Shown here one piece after another: positions 16,631-22,881 of a DNA stretch of 24,850 nucleotides. The DNA is from a virus. The notes under the pieces were generated by a model. The model did no database searches. It was given only the letters and a program-made list of their open reading frames with translations, and was not told where the DNA came from. The translations under genes were made by a program, and so were the position numbers. Position 1 is the stretch's first letter, and every line of letters begins with the position of its first letter. Location of the stretch: IMG/VR virus record IMGVR_UViG_3300031857_001293, positions 1 to 24,850 of that record; one strand, given 5' to 3'.

Positions 16631-17832
16631 CAGAAGGCCCCGCCGTCGATGTTACCGGCCTGAGCCACGCCGAGTGCCGCCCAGGCGGCGGGCTGATCCA
16701 CCGCCGTGAACAAGGCAATGCCGGTGGCCGTACCGCCCAGGTTGATCCGGGCACCGCTGGCAGTGGTGGCATTCGTGCCACCCTCTGCGATGGTCAGAGG
16801 AACTGAGATGCCCTGCGTCGATGCGTTGAGAACATTGGTCCCATCGCAATACAGGATGGCGCGAGAACTCTGGGAGATAACAAACCCGGCACCGCCTCCC
16901 GAAGGCGAAATGGTGAGCGTGTACGCCCCGGTGGTTTGGTTATCGACCCAATACTGCTGCACGGTGGCGGGCACCACGACAGTGCGATTTCCGGTAAGAG
17001 TTCCGGTAAAACGATATGCAACCCGGTTTAGTTCCGAACCCGTGAGGGTGTAGGTGCCTGTACCCCCAATGGCGATCACCGTGTAGTCGAACGCGAATGT
17101 GGCCGACTGGCCGAAGCCAATGGTGAAAAAGTTCGTACCGTCAGACGCGATGATCGCGGATTCGCCGGGCTGAAACGAAAGGAACAGGGCACCGTTGATC
17201 GTGATGACGCCGGGCGGGTCTGCGACAATCGCACCCGTGCCGCTGTTCCGCAGATAGACGAACCAATTATTCCCAACCACCGTGGGGTCGGGCAGTGTGA
17301 AAGTGCCGCCCGCAGATGTCCAGTTGAACATCTTGGCGCGGTCGGTAACGCCCGCCGTGTAATTGGTGTTGAAGGTGGTGATGGGCACCGACTGGCTGAG
17401 CAGCGTGCCGACAGCCACGATGCCGGTCCCGGCCAGGGCGCTGGCATTGGCGATGGAAGTCGCCGCGCCATACTGGAGAGAGCGCCAGACGCCCGCAGCG
17501 GTGGTGTTGTCGGAGAGATAAACCTGCCACAGCGTGCCTGCCGGAACCGTGACGACCTGCGTCCCAACGGAGTTTTTAACGGTGAAGGTTTCGGCACCAC
17601 GGTTGTTAAACAGGATCGTGTTGCCGACGCCGGTCTTGTTGGCAGGCGGCAGGAAGATGCTGAACCCCGCCGCCGATGGCGTGACGTCGATGATTTTTGT
17701 AGCGAGGTTCTCGTTCGCAGAAGTCTCTTCCGGCCAGCTAAGAACCACGTCGACGCTGAGCGTGATCGAGCTATAGCTGATTTCACTCGGGTAGATATTC
17801 GCGCCGCCGAAGACGTCTTGATAAATGGTCAT
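16630..17832 (-). CDS. Tail fibre / receptor-contact protein
   Basis: This is a 400-residue, Thr/Gly/Asn-rich beta protein without enzyme motifs. The N-terminus (TIYQDVFGGANIYPSEISYSS, then LSWPEET and IIDVTP) resembles the conserved anchor I know from phage tail proteins. Residues 50-330 hold repeated beta units (VTVPAGTLWQVYLSDN and LSFQPGESAIIASDGTNFF types), each ending in an aromatic strand. The C-terminus has IAEGGTNATTASGARINLG, a common fibre-tip repeat, and ends in DGGAF. It is encoded between the adaptor and nozzle genes, overlapping the adaptor stop codon by 4 bases, with GAGGA as ribosome-binding site. It probably attaches at the adaptor/nozzle level of the tail. Fibre identity is likely; the receptor is unknown. 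Confidence 0.72.
   Translation of the reverse strand: MTIYQDVFGGANIYPSEISYSSITLSVDVVLSWPEETSANENLATKIIDVTPSAAGFSIFLPPANKTGVGNTILFNNRGAETFTVKNSVGTQVVTVPAGTLWQVYLSDNTTAAGVWRSLQYGAATSIANASALAGTGIVAVGTLLSQSVPITTFNTNYTAGVTDRAKMFNWTSAGGTFTLPDPTVVGNNWFVYLRNSGTGAIVADPPGVITINGALFLSFQPGESAIIASDGTNFFTIGFGQSATFAFDYTVIAIGGTGTYTLTGSELNRVAYRFTGTLTGNRTVVVPATVQQYWVDNQTTGAYTLTISPSGGGAGFVISQSSRAILYCDGTNVLNASTQGISVPLTIAEGGTNATTASGARINLGGTATGIALFTAVDQPAAWAALGVAQAGNIDGGAF
16639..16644 (-). promoter_or_regulatory. Ribosome-binding site made from fibre C-terminal Gly-Gly codons
   Basis: GGCGGG lies 8 bases before the nozzle ATG at 16630. It is read in the fibre gene as the Gly-Gly of the terminal IDGGAF peptide, followed by TGATG. 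The same layout recurs at 24046-24051. Confidence 0.5.
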
Positions 17833-18461
17833 GCTTCGGTCCTCGCCGCGCTACGGTCCATGATGCGTTTCATATCCTCGCCCGTGAGCGCCTGCGCGGT
17901 CCTGTCGTACATCGCTTGCCAGACCTGTATCCTCTCATCGCTCTTGAGGAATGGAGTAGCCTCCAACAGCGTGGCGTAGAGAAGAATGTCAGGCGCATAC
18001 TCCGTCAGCCAGTTGGTTTGCAGGTCATCTCCGAGCAGGGCAGGCTGCTCATAATACATAACCTCGAGGACACCCGCCGTGCTGGGCGTCGGGGTGATCA
18101 GCCAGTGCTGAAAATCATAATCGGCGTAAAACTGCGGCGTGCCGGTCGACGCCTCGTTGGGCCAATAGCTGCGCAGATATTCGTAGGATCGGGCAAAAAT
18201 CGGCGTGCCGTTGACGGTCATGCTGATCGTGTCGCGCCAGCGATCCGGCTTGGCATAGACCGCCACGCCGACCTGCAAGCTGGTCTGCACCGGGCGGATG
18301 AAGCCCTGAATTTTGAGTTCACGCGCGATCCGACGCTGTGCCAGCGTGATCAAACGCGGTAGCTGCTCATAGACGATCTGGTCGCTCTCGGCGGTAAAAC
18401 CGCGCTCGAGATAGCGACGAACGTCCACCAGCAGGCTGTCGTAAGTCATTACATAAGACAT
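17829..18461 (-). CDS. Head-tail adaptor protein of short-tailed phage
   Basis: This 210-residue protein is mainly helical at both ends. Residues 1-55 (TYDSLLVDVRRYLERGF, then LPRLITLAQRRIARELKIQGF) are the typical first helices of P22 gp4/SU10-type adaptors, with the LAQRRIxREL signature. A central beta part contains DRWRDTISMTV, RSYEYLRSYWP, and QHWLITPTPSTAGVLEVMYYEQP. A last helical part has YAPDILLYATLLEATPFLKSDERIQVWQAMYD. These proteins join the portal ring to the tail nozzle. GGAG lies about 8 bases before the start; a second ATG at codon 5 is less likely. It is the first structural gene after the lysis cassette, which suggests that the true head genes lie outside the window. Confidence 0.8.
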   Translation of the reverse strand: MSYVMTYDSLLVDVRRYLERGFTAESDQIVYEQLPRLITLAQRRIARELKIQGFIRPVQTSLQVGVAVYAKPDRWRDTISMTVNGTPIFARSYEYLRSYWPNEASTGTPQFYADYDFQHWLITPTPSTAGVLEVMYYEQPALLGDDLQTNWLTEYAPDILLYATLLEATPFLKSDERIQVWQAMYDRTAQALTGEDMKRIMDRSAARTEA

Positions 18462-18483
18462 GCGCGCTCCAGAGCTATGTCAG

Positions 18484-18498
18484 AGGCTGATGCAGCCT
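18484..18498 (-). other. Hairpin in the leader of the adaptor gene
   Basis: A perfect six-pair inverted repeat (AGGCTG, loop ATG, CAGCCT on the plus strand) lies about 23 bases before the adaptor start in the longest non-coding gap of the late arm (88 bases). No T-run follows in the transcribed direction, so it could affect RNA stability or processing more than termination. Confidence 0.25.
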
Positions 18499-18513
18499 GT
18501 GCCCGCAAAAAGG

Positions 18514-18543
18514 TTTATAGGCGTCAAACATCTGAGCGGGCAA
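18514..18543 (-). promoter_or_regulatory. Possible sigma70-like promoter before the adaptor gene
   Basis: On the minus strand TTGCCC (18543-18538) and TATAAA (18519-18514) are separated by 18 bases, with four and five matches to the -35 and -10 consensus. It lies in the only sizeable gap of the late arm, between the lysis cassette and the adaptor gene, and would drive adaptor, fibre, nozzle and ejection genes. Evidence is by eye only. Confidence 0.25.
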
Positions 18544-18549
18544 GATGTT

Positions 18550-18756
18550 TCACAAACAGACGGCCCGGTTAAATGCTCGGTCAACAGACATGGCATCGAG
18601 CATGCGGGTCAATGCCGGTGCCGTGGCCAATTCACCAGCGGCTTGCCGCTGCAATTCTGCCGGAAATTCAGTGACCCTCGGGCAGGGTCTATTAGAAATT
18701 GCCTGTCCGCAGGCGGTCAGCAGCAGTAGACTGCTGAGCAGTACGAGCAGCCTCAT
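18550..18756 (-). CDS. Rz1: o-spanin (Rz1-like outer-membrane lipoprotein)
   Basis: This 68-residue protein begins with a lipoprotein signal peptide: RLLVLLSSLLLLTAC with the lipobox LTAC and acylated Cys16. The mature part is about 53 residues. It would sit on the inner face of the outer membrane and pair with the i-spanin to fuse membranes in the last step of Gram-negative lysis. The first 65 bases of the gene overlap the end of the i-spanin gene in another frame and the rest runs past it, which is the overlapping spanin architecture. AAGGA lies 9 bases before the ATG. The mature part has few prolines compared with lambda Rz1. The lipoprotein call is secure, and the spanin role follows from lipobox plus position. 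Confidence 0.75.
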   Translation of the reverse strand: MRLLVLLSSLLLLTACGQAISNRPCPRVTEFPAELQRQAAGELATAPALTRMLDAMSVDRAFNRAVCL

Positions 18757-18913
18757 CGGCGGATTTCCTTATTTCCTGTTCGAGTTCAGCGGCATTGGCG
18801 CGAGCATGCTCGCCGCCACTCTTGCGTCCGATTGCCCAAGCCGAAGCAATAGCACCGACGACAACGAGGATTGCCGCCAGCGTGCCTTGCAGCTTACCCC
18901 AGATGAATGCCAT
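18692..18913 (-). CDS. Rz: i-spanin (Rz-like inner-membrane protein)
   Basis: This 73-residue protein has one N-terminal transmembrane helix (about residues 9-28, LQGTLAAILVVVGAIASAWA). A charged, alanine/glutamate-rich helix follows (EHARANAAELEQEIRKSADEAAR), suited to the periplasmic coiled coil of Rz. The start chosen is the ATG at 18913, which overlaps the endolysin stop codon as TGATG. The same frame is open further upstream to 19141, but that extension lies opposite the endolysin reading frame and is cysteine- and glycine-rich nonsense. It is shorter than lambda Rz (153 residues). A pinholin or holin is an alternative for a single-helix protein here, but the overlap with a lipobox gene favours spanin. 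Confidence 0.65.
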   Translation of the reverse strand: MAFIWGKLQGTLAAILVVVGAIASAWAIGRKSGGEHARANAAELEQEIRKSADEAARTAQQSTAADRLRTGNF

Positions 18914-19563
18914 CAGGCGTCCCTCTTCTTCAACAGGTATATCGCCGCAAGCACGACGGCCCCGGCAACCAAGGCCACGCCCACCGCCCAGTGAATGCCA
19001 CTGAGGCTTGTCAGGGCCGGTGCCGCAGTCGCAGCCGCCGCAGCGACACCACCCAGCTTGCTGGCATCCATCGCCATTGAGCCCTGGGCCGGTGTGGCGG
19101 GCTCGACGCTGCGAGAGGATACGAAAGCACCCTTGGCCCACAGACCGGCTTCAGCGGCCCGCCTGTTGCTCAGACCAGCGTTCACCTTTTTCTTGACTTT
19201 GTTCCAGCGAGCCAACTCGCCGGGCACTGCGCCTGCGTCGCCTGCGTTGAGTTTGCGGATAAGGGTGCTATTCCGCATGGCATTGGTGCCGACGTTGTAC
19301 GTCCAACTGACCAGGGCAGCGAACTGATTGTCGGTGAGTTTGGCGGTGACCGCGCGAGAAACCGCTTCTTCTGCAATTGAAAGATCAATGAGAAGAAGTT
19401 TGTCGGCGTCTTCCTGGCTGATCCGCATGCCTTCGGTGACGCCCAGCGTATGGCCATATCCGATGGTCCAGGCACCGGCAGTGCAGCGGTACGCCTCTAA
19501 ACGGAGACCCTCCCACTGCTTGATGAAAGCAAGCCCTTCAGGGCTGATCCGGCGCGTCATCAT
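18913..19563 (-). CDS. Endolysin, T4-type lysozyme (GH24), with C-terminal transmembrane segment
   Basis: This 216-residue muramidase cuts the peptidoglycan glycan chain. Near the N-terminus (numbered from the ATG at 19563) Glu18 in KQWEGLRLEAYRC, Cys27 and Thr33 in TAGAWTIGYGHT form the E-x8-C/D-x5-T triad of phage GH24 lysozymes. Later conserved parts are TDNQFAALVSWTYNVGTNAM and the NRRAAEAGLW segment. After about residue 150 an Ala/Ser/Pro-rich linker leads to a strongly hydrophobic helix (about 192-211, WAVGVALVAGAVVLAAIYLL) followed by KKRDA. No N-terminal signal or SAR segment is visible. The ATG overlaps the preceding stop codon by 4 bases. An upstream in-frame GTG at 19590 would add nine residues and has no ribosome-binding site. 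Confidence 0.87.
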   Translation of the reverse strand: MMTRRISPEGLAFIKQWEGLRLEAYRCTAGAWTIGYGHTLGVTEGMRISQEDADKLLLIDLSIAEEAVSRAVTAKLTDNQFAALVSWTYNVGTNAMRNSTLIRKLNAGDAGAVPGELARWNKVKKKVNAGLSNRRAAEAGLWAKGAFVSSRSVEPATPAQGSMAMDASKLGGVAAAAATAAPALTSLSGIHWAVGVALVAGAVVLAAIYLLKKRDA

Positions 19564-20036
19564 GCCAGCACCGGCCAGACGACATTCCACGGGAAGCCGG
19601 CTTGATTTGGCACATCCCGTAACGCTTGCCTATAAGTTGCCCAAGCAAGATCATCAACGGGAGCATCAGCCAGCTGAGTCCAATCAGATGCAGCCAATCG
19701 AGCATTTCGGTCTTGGCGCACGGCTTCAGCTTGCCGCGCATCCTGCTCAGCCAATTCATCTGCCGTTTTATTGACCACCTGAAATTTAATTACCCATTGC
19801 CCGTTTTCCAAAACAGGACCAGAGGCGGTAATTAATTTTTGGGTATGCTCATCATAAGATGGCGTTGCTTCATCAACTACTACCTCCAAAGTTTCGCCGG
19901 AATTATTAGCCTCGGTGCCTTGGAAGGCTTGATACAGTTCAAGGCCATTAAAATTTGTGTACGGATTATCAGCCTGCAATTCAGCATACCCGTATGGGTA
20001 TTGAACAACTTGGCCGTTTTTAATTTTGACATACAT
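19560..20036 (-). CDS. Tail fibre assembly chaperone-like protein (Phage_tail_APC type)
   Basis: This is a 158-residue protein. The N-terminus (YVKIKNGQVVQYPYGYAELQADNP) resembles fibre-assembly proteins, and the C-terminus RLAASDWTQLADAPVDDL followed by YRQALRDVPNQAGFPWNVVWP matches the Phage_tail_APC domain (PF16778) with its ASDWTQ, YRQALRD and GFP...WP hallmarks. Members sit next to tail-fibre genes and are thought to help fibre folding or attachment, though some may be virion parts. A GAGGA ribosome-binding site lies 9 bases before the ATG. It is the last gene before the lysis cassette and lies downstream of the two glycosyltransferases. Confidence 0.78.
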   Translation of the reverse strand: MYVKIKNGQVVQYPYGYAELQADNPYTNFNGLELYQAFQGTEANNSGETLEVVVDEATPSYDEHTQKLITASGPVLENGQWVIKFQVVNKTADELAEQDARQAEAVRQDRNARLAASDWTQLADAPVDDLAWATYRQALRDVPNQAGFPWNVVWPVLA

Positions 20037-20063
20037 GGCTGTGTCCTCACAAAGCGGTGGAAA

Positions 20064-20759
20064 CTACTTCATATTATCAATACGAACATTAGAGCGGTTC
20101 ATTTCAGAACGCCCCTCTATTGTCGTTTTGCCGTCCTGATCATCAAAAGCAAACAACCCTATTTGGTGAATAGGGAAGATATCTGCCCTTAACACAACGT
20201 CCAAAGATTTGGATATTCCATATTGTAAAACGTGCGCCAACATATTTTTTGCCACAGCCGGATCTATGGCATAAGCATGCGCCCGTAAAATAAAATGGTA
20301 ATTAGGGCCATCAGTCCCATGGGGGGGAGTTGGAAATATATTCCAGCCCTTTTGGGCCTGCTCATTACACCCGAGATATGCAATAGAATTAAAAACAGTA
20401 TGTGTAAGATAAGGGCGAACCATAATTGCGTCATGCTCAAGAATAACAATCGGTTTATCTTGGATAACGCATTTTGCCCACAAACTAATATGAGAAAGCG
20501 CGCAACAAACTTCTGCGCGAACCAAATAATGGTCCGTCAGCTTTATGCAACTCATGATTTGGTCGTTTGAAAGATGGTCTGGCGTTTTTATAAAGTCTCC
20601 AGTTCCATCATAAGCATCCCAAAAATCAAAAGGCATTCCCACATTTAAACAAGATTCAGCGCAATTTTTTGCTTTTTCTTCCGAAATAGGATTGCCTTTA
20701 ATGCGTATAATATACGCTTTATCAACATTCATATCATACGAGTAAAAAAGAGATTTCAT
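20064..20759 (-). CDS. Glycosyltransferase family 25-like protein
   Basis: This 231-residue, soluble, AT-rich gene product shows the GT25 (LPS/collagen-type glycosyltransferase) plan. KAYIIRIKGNP lies at residues 14-24, VCCALSHISLWAKCV near 84-98 (conserved Ser-His) and IVILEHDAIM at 104-113. Here Glu108-His109-Asp110 replaces the usual EDD metal-binding acidic patch. PHGTDGPNYHFILRAHAYAI near 146-165 fits the acceptor-side strand before the final helix. It would transfer a sugar onto LPS or, in phage context, onto a virion protein. Its ATG overlaps the stop codon of the preceding glycosyltransferase by 4 bases. The change within the EDD motif could affect activity. Confidence 0.78.
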   Translation of the reverse strand: MKSLFYSYDMNVDKAYIIRIKGNPISEEKAKNCAESCLNVGMPFDFWDAYDGTGDFIKTPDHLSNDQIMSCIKLTDHYLVRAEVCCALSHISLWAKCVIQDKPIVILEHDAIMVRPYLTHTVFNSIAYLGCNEQAQKGWNIFPTPPHGTDGPNYHFILRAHAYAIDPAVAKNMLAHVLQYGISKSLDVVLRADIFPIHQIGLFAFDDQDGKTTIEGRSEMNRSNVRIDNMK

Positions 20760-21754
20760 GCGGCAACCCTCAAGGACACTTTTTCTTTTAATGCCACTTG
20801 AACATTTGCCAAAGTGTCATCCCACTCCCCATATTTAGTTTGCCGAAAAAGTTTTACACTGTCATACCAAGCTGATTTATCGCCGGGAACCGCCCAAGTA
20901 TAATATGGCAAAACTGGAACAATAACCCATGTCTCTATTCCAAGCGCTCCCGCCAAATGCGCGATGCTTGTGCAAGAGGTTATGACAAGATCAAGGCCAG
21001 CAATAATGCTAGCAGCGTCTTCCCAAGTTTTTAGTTGGTCGCGCAAATCAGCAAAAGGCAAACCATCTATAAGATTGTCATCGCGTTGCAAGCTGTAGAG
21101 CGTCACATTTTGGATAGAATGTAAATTAATTAACGGTTCAGGAGGAAAAACGCGATGTTGTTGATGTTCAAATTCAGGACTACCTGCCCAACGTATACCA
21201 ACTTTTAAGGAGGCTTGTTTTGCAAAAAGTTTCCGGGGCTGTGCCGTTAGATAAGGTGCCCCCGACAAAATATTCATTTCATAACCAAGAATGTGGGCAG
21301 CAGACATTGCTGGAACCCAATAATCATAATGCACCCGCTCAACAACTTCAGTATCAATACAAATAAAACCATGACGCGAAAAAAGTGGTTTTAATTCAGC
21401 AGAGCAAGAAACAACAACACGAGCGCCTTTTTTAATAAAATCTTTTGCAAATCTAAAATTAATAATCTGATCACCGTAACCGCCTTCAGATCGGAATAAA
21501 AGCGTTTTACCTTTAAGCGGTTCATCACGCCATATTGGCCCTTTTATACGCGGCAATCCAAAACAATTAATAAAGCGACCTGCGTCCATAAGGCGTAGGC
21601 TTTCAGATAAATTACCATGACGCATTTCATGCCAACCAAGGTTAAACAATACTCGCGGATCATCTTGAGGTTGCTCACGCAATATATTTTCAGACACATC
21701 TTGGTGCCCGTTAATTGAAGCATGAAGAGCTGCATCAAGAGGATGAATTTTCAT
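20756..21754 (-). CDS. TPR-linked glycosyltransferase (GT9/GT41-like, GT-B fold)
   Basis: This is a 332-residue cytoplasmic glycosyltransferase. Residues 1-60 hold about one TPR-like helical pair (FNLGWHEMRHGNLSESLRLMDAG). The GT-B core then has LLFRSEGGYGDQIINFRFA (86-103), a glycine-rich first domain loop. LKVGIRWAGSPEFEHQQHR is near 183-201, VTLYSLQRDD near 217-226, and LDLVITSCTSIAHLAGALG near 254-272 is the nucleotide-sugar-binding part. The ending SAWYDSVKLFRQTKYGEWDDTL is also typical. Bacterial proteins of this type carry many TPRs and are linked to protein or surface glycosylation; here the TPR part is trimmed. Its ATG overlaps the RCC1 stop codon as TAATG. The low G+C content, unlike flanking genes, suggests acquisition. 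Confidence 0.8.
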   Translation of the reverse strand: MKIHPLDAALHASINGHQDVSENILREQPQDDPRVLFNLGWHEMRHGNLSESLRLMDAGRFINCFGLPRIKGPIWRDEPLKGKTLLFRSEGGYGDQIINFRFAKDFIKKGARVVVSCSAELKPLFSRHGFICIDTEVVERVHYDYWVPAMSAAHILGYEMNILSGAPYLTAQPRKLFAKQASLKVGIRWAGSPEFEHQQHRVFPPEPLINLHSIQNVTLYSLQRDDNLIDGLPFADLRDQLKTWEDAASIIAGLDLVITSCTSIAHLAGALGIETWVIVPVLPYYTWAVPGDKSAWYDSVKLFRQTKYGEWDDTLANVQVALKEKVSLRVAA

Positions 21755-22872
21755 TAAGAAAGACCTATACTAAAGAAAGAAGCATCAATTTGCGCCCATG
21801 TTGTTTTTGACCCCACTTGTGTAAAAGATGATCTTTGAGTGTTATCAGCTAATCCAAGTTGGCCTTGATTATTATATCCTACGGCCCATAAAGTTCCTGT
21901 TGTTTTAATTGCAAAATTAAATTCTTCACCAGCAGCAGCAGATGCCCAGTTAGTATCAGTTCCCACTTTTACTGGCGATGATCTATTGGTTGTATCGCCT
22001 TGGCCAAGTTCACCGTATTGGTTTCGGCCCCATGTCCACAAGGTTCCATCAGTTTTTATAGCTATGGATCCAGTAAGGCCACCAGAAACAGATTTCCAGT
22101 TCGTTAAAGCACCCACTTGAATGGGAGATGAATAATAAGTTGTATTACCCACTCCAAGTTCGCCATAGTCGTTTGATCCCCAAGCCCATAAAGTACCATT
22201 GGTTTTTATAGCAAGAGAAAAATATCTCCCACAAGCTACATATGCCCAATCTGTTCCAGCACCAATTTGAACTGGGGATGAATAACTTGTTGTGTTATTT
22301 AACCCAAGACTTCCAAATGCGCCAAATCCCATAGCCCATATTGTGCCATTAGTTTTTAACGCTATAGTATGAAGATCGCCACACGAAACCATGGACCAAT
22401 TTGTAAGACTTCCAACTTGTGTGGGAGATGACCTCTCAATAATATTGTTTTGGCCTTGCTGACCTTGGCCATTTCCTCCCCATGACCATAAAGTTCCGTC
22501 AGTTTTTACAGCCATTACTTGCAATTGCCCAATTGCAAGTTGTTTCCAATTTGTTAAAGCGCCCACTTGAACGGGAGATGATTTATTCCCTGTCGCGTTT
22601 TGGCCTAATTGCCCTGAATTATTTAACCCAAACATCCATAAAGAACGGTTATTTTTGATTATGCCCGCAGCATAATAACCGGCGGCAACTTTGGACCATG
22701 TTTTTAATGCCCCGATTTGCACGGGAGATGATTTGTTTACTACAGTATTATCACCTAAATTGCCGTTATCGTTTGGACCCCATGTATAAAGTTCATATCC
22801 TGCAACACCAGCGCTTAATCCTTGCCCAAACGCTCTAGCAGAAGCCGCGCCTCCGGTGATGATAGTAGGCAT
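21754..22872 (-). CDS. RCC1-like seven-bladed beta-propeller, probable virion surface protein
   Basis: This 372-residue protein starts with TIITGGAASARAFGQGL, a Gly/Ala anchor similar to the first residues of some phage fibre-type proteins. RCC1 repeats follow. The LWxWG-x-N-x2-G-x-LG motif occurs seven times at exact 50-residue intervals (Gly at 32, 82, 132, 182, 232, 282, 332), each followed by SSPxQVG and xNW. Seven blades make a closed propeller, and the missing last strand is likely supplied by the N-terminal part. RCC1 domains are binding platforms for proteins or sugars; no catalysis is implied. The position between a fibre gene and glycosyltransferases suggests a receptor-binding or decorated tail protein. 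GTGAGG precedes the ATG by about 8 bases. Confidence 0.83.
   Translation of the reverse strand: MPTIITGGAASARAFGQGLSAGVAGYELYTWGPNDNGNLGDNTVVNKSSPVQIGALKTWSKVAAGYYAAGIIKNNRSLWMFGLNNSGQLGQNATGNKSSPVQVGALTNWKQLAIGQLQVMAVKTDGTLWSWGGNGQGQQGQNNIIERSSPTQVGSLTNWSMVSCGDLHTIALKTNGTIWAMGFGAFGSLGLNNTTSYSSPVQIGAGTDWAYVACGRYFSLAIKTNGTLWAWGSNDYGELGVGNTTYYSSPIQVGALTNWKSVSGGLTGSIAIKTDGTLWTWGRNQYGELGQGDTTNRSSPVKVGTDTNWASAAAGEEFNFAIKTTGTLWAVGYNNQGQLGLADNTQRSSFTQVGSKTTWAQIDASFFSIGLS
21757..22806 (-). repeat. Seven in-frame 150-bp RCC1 repeats
   Basis: Residues 23-372 of the RCC1-like protein are seven units of 50 residues without any insertion or deletion. The DNA is clearly repetitive (recurrent forms of CCATAAAGT-CC-AGTTTTTA and of GGGGATGAAT-like stretches), compatible with recent duplication or continued exchange between units. 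Confidence 0.9.
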
Positions 22873-22881
22873 CCTATGGCC

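Noticed and set aside
18478-18534. An 18-codon open frame on the minus strand in the gap before the adaptor gene
   Set aside because: It has no ribosome-binding site and no recognisable features; it overlaps the promoter-like boxes and hairpin and is likely chance.
18914-19141. Upstream extension of the i-spanin frame (76 extra residues)
   Set aside because: It overlaps the endolysin frame, is cysteine- and glycine-rich nonsense, and the ATG at 18913 gives the usual TGATG overlap.
19564-19590. GTG at 19590 as endolysin start
   Set aside because: It has no ribosome-binding site, and the ATG at 19563 gives the ATGA overlap typical of this operon.
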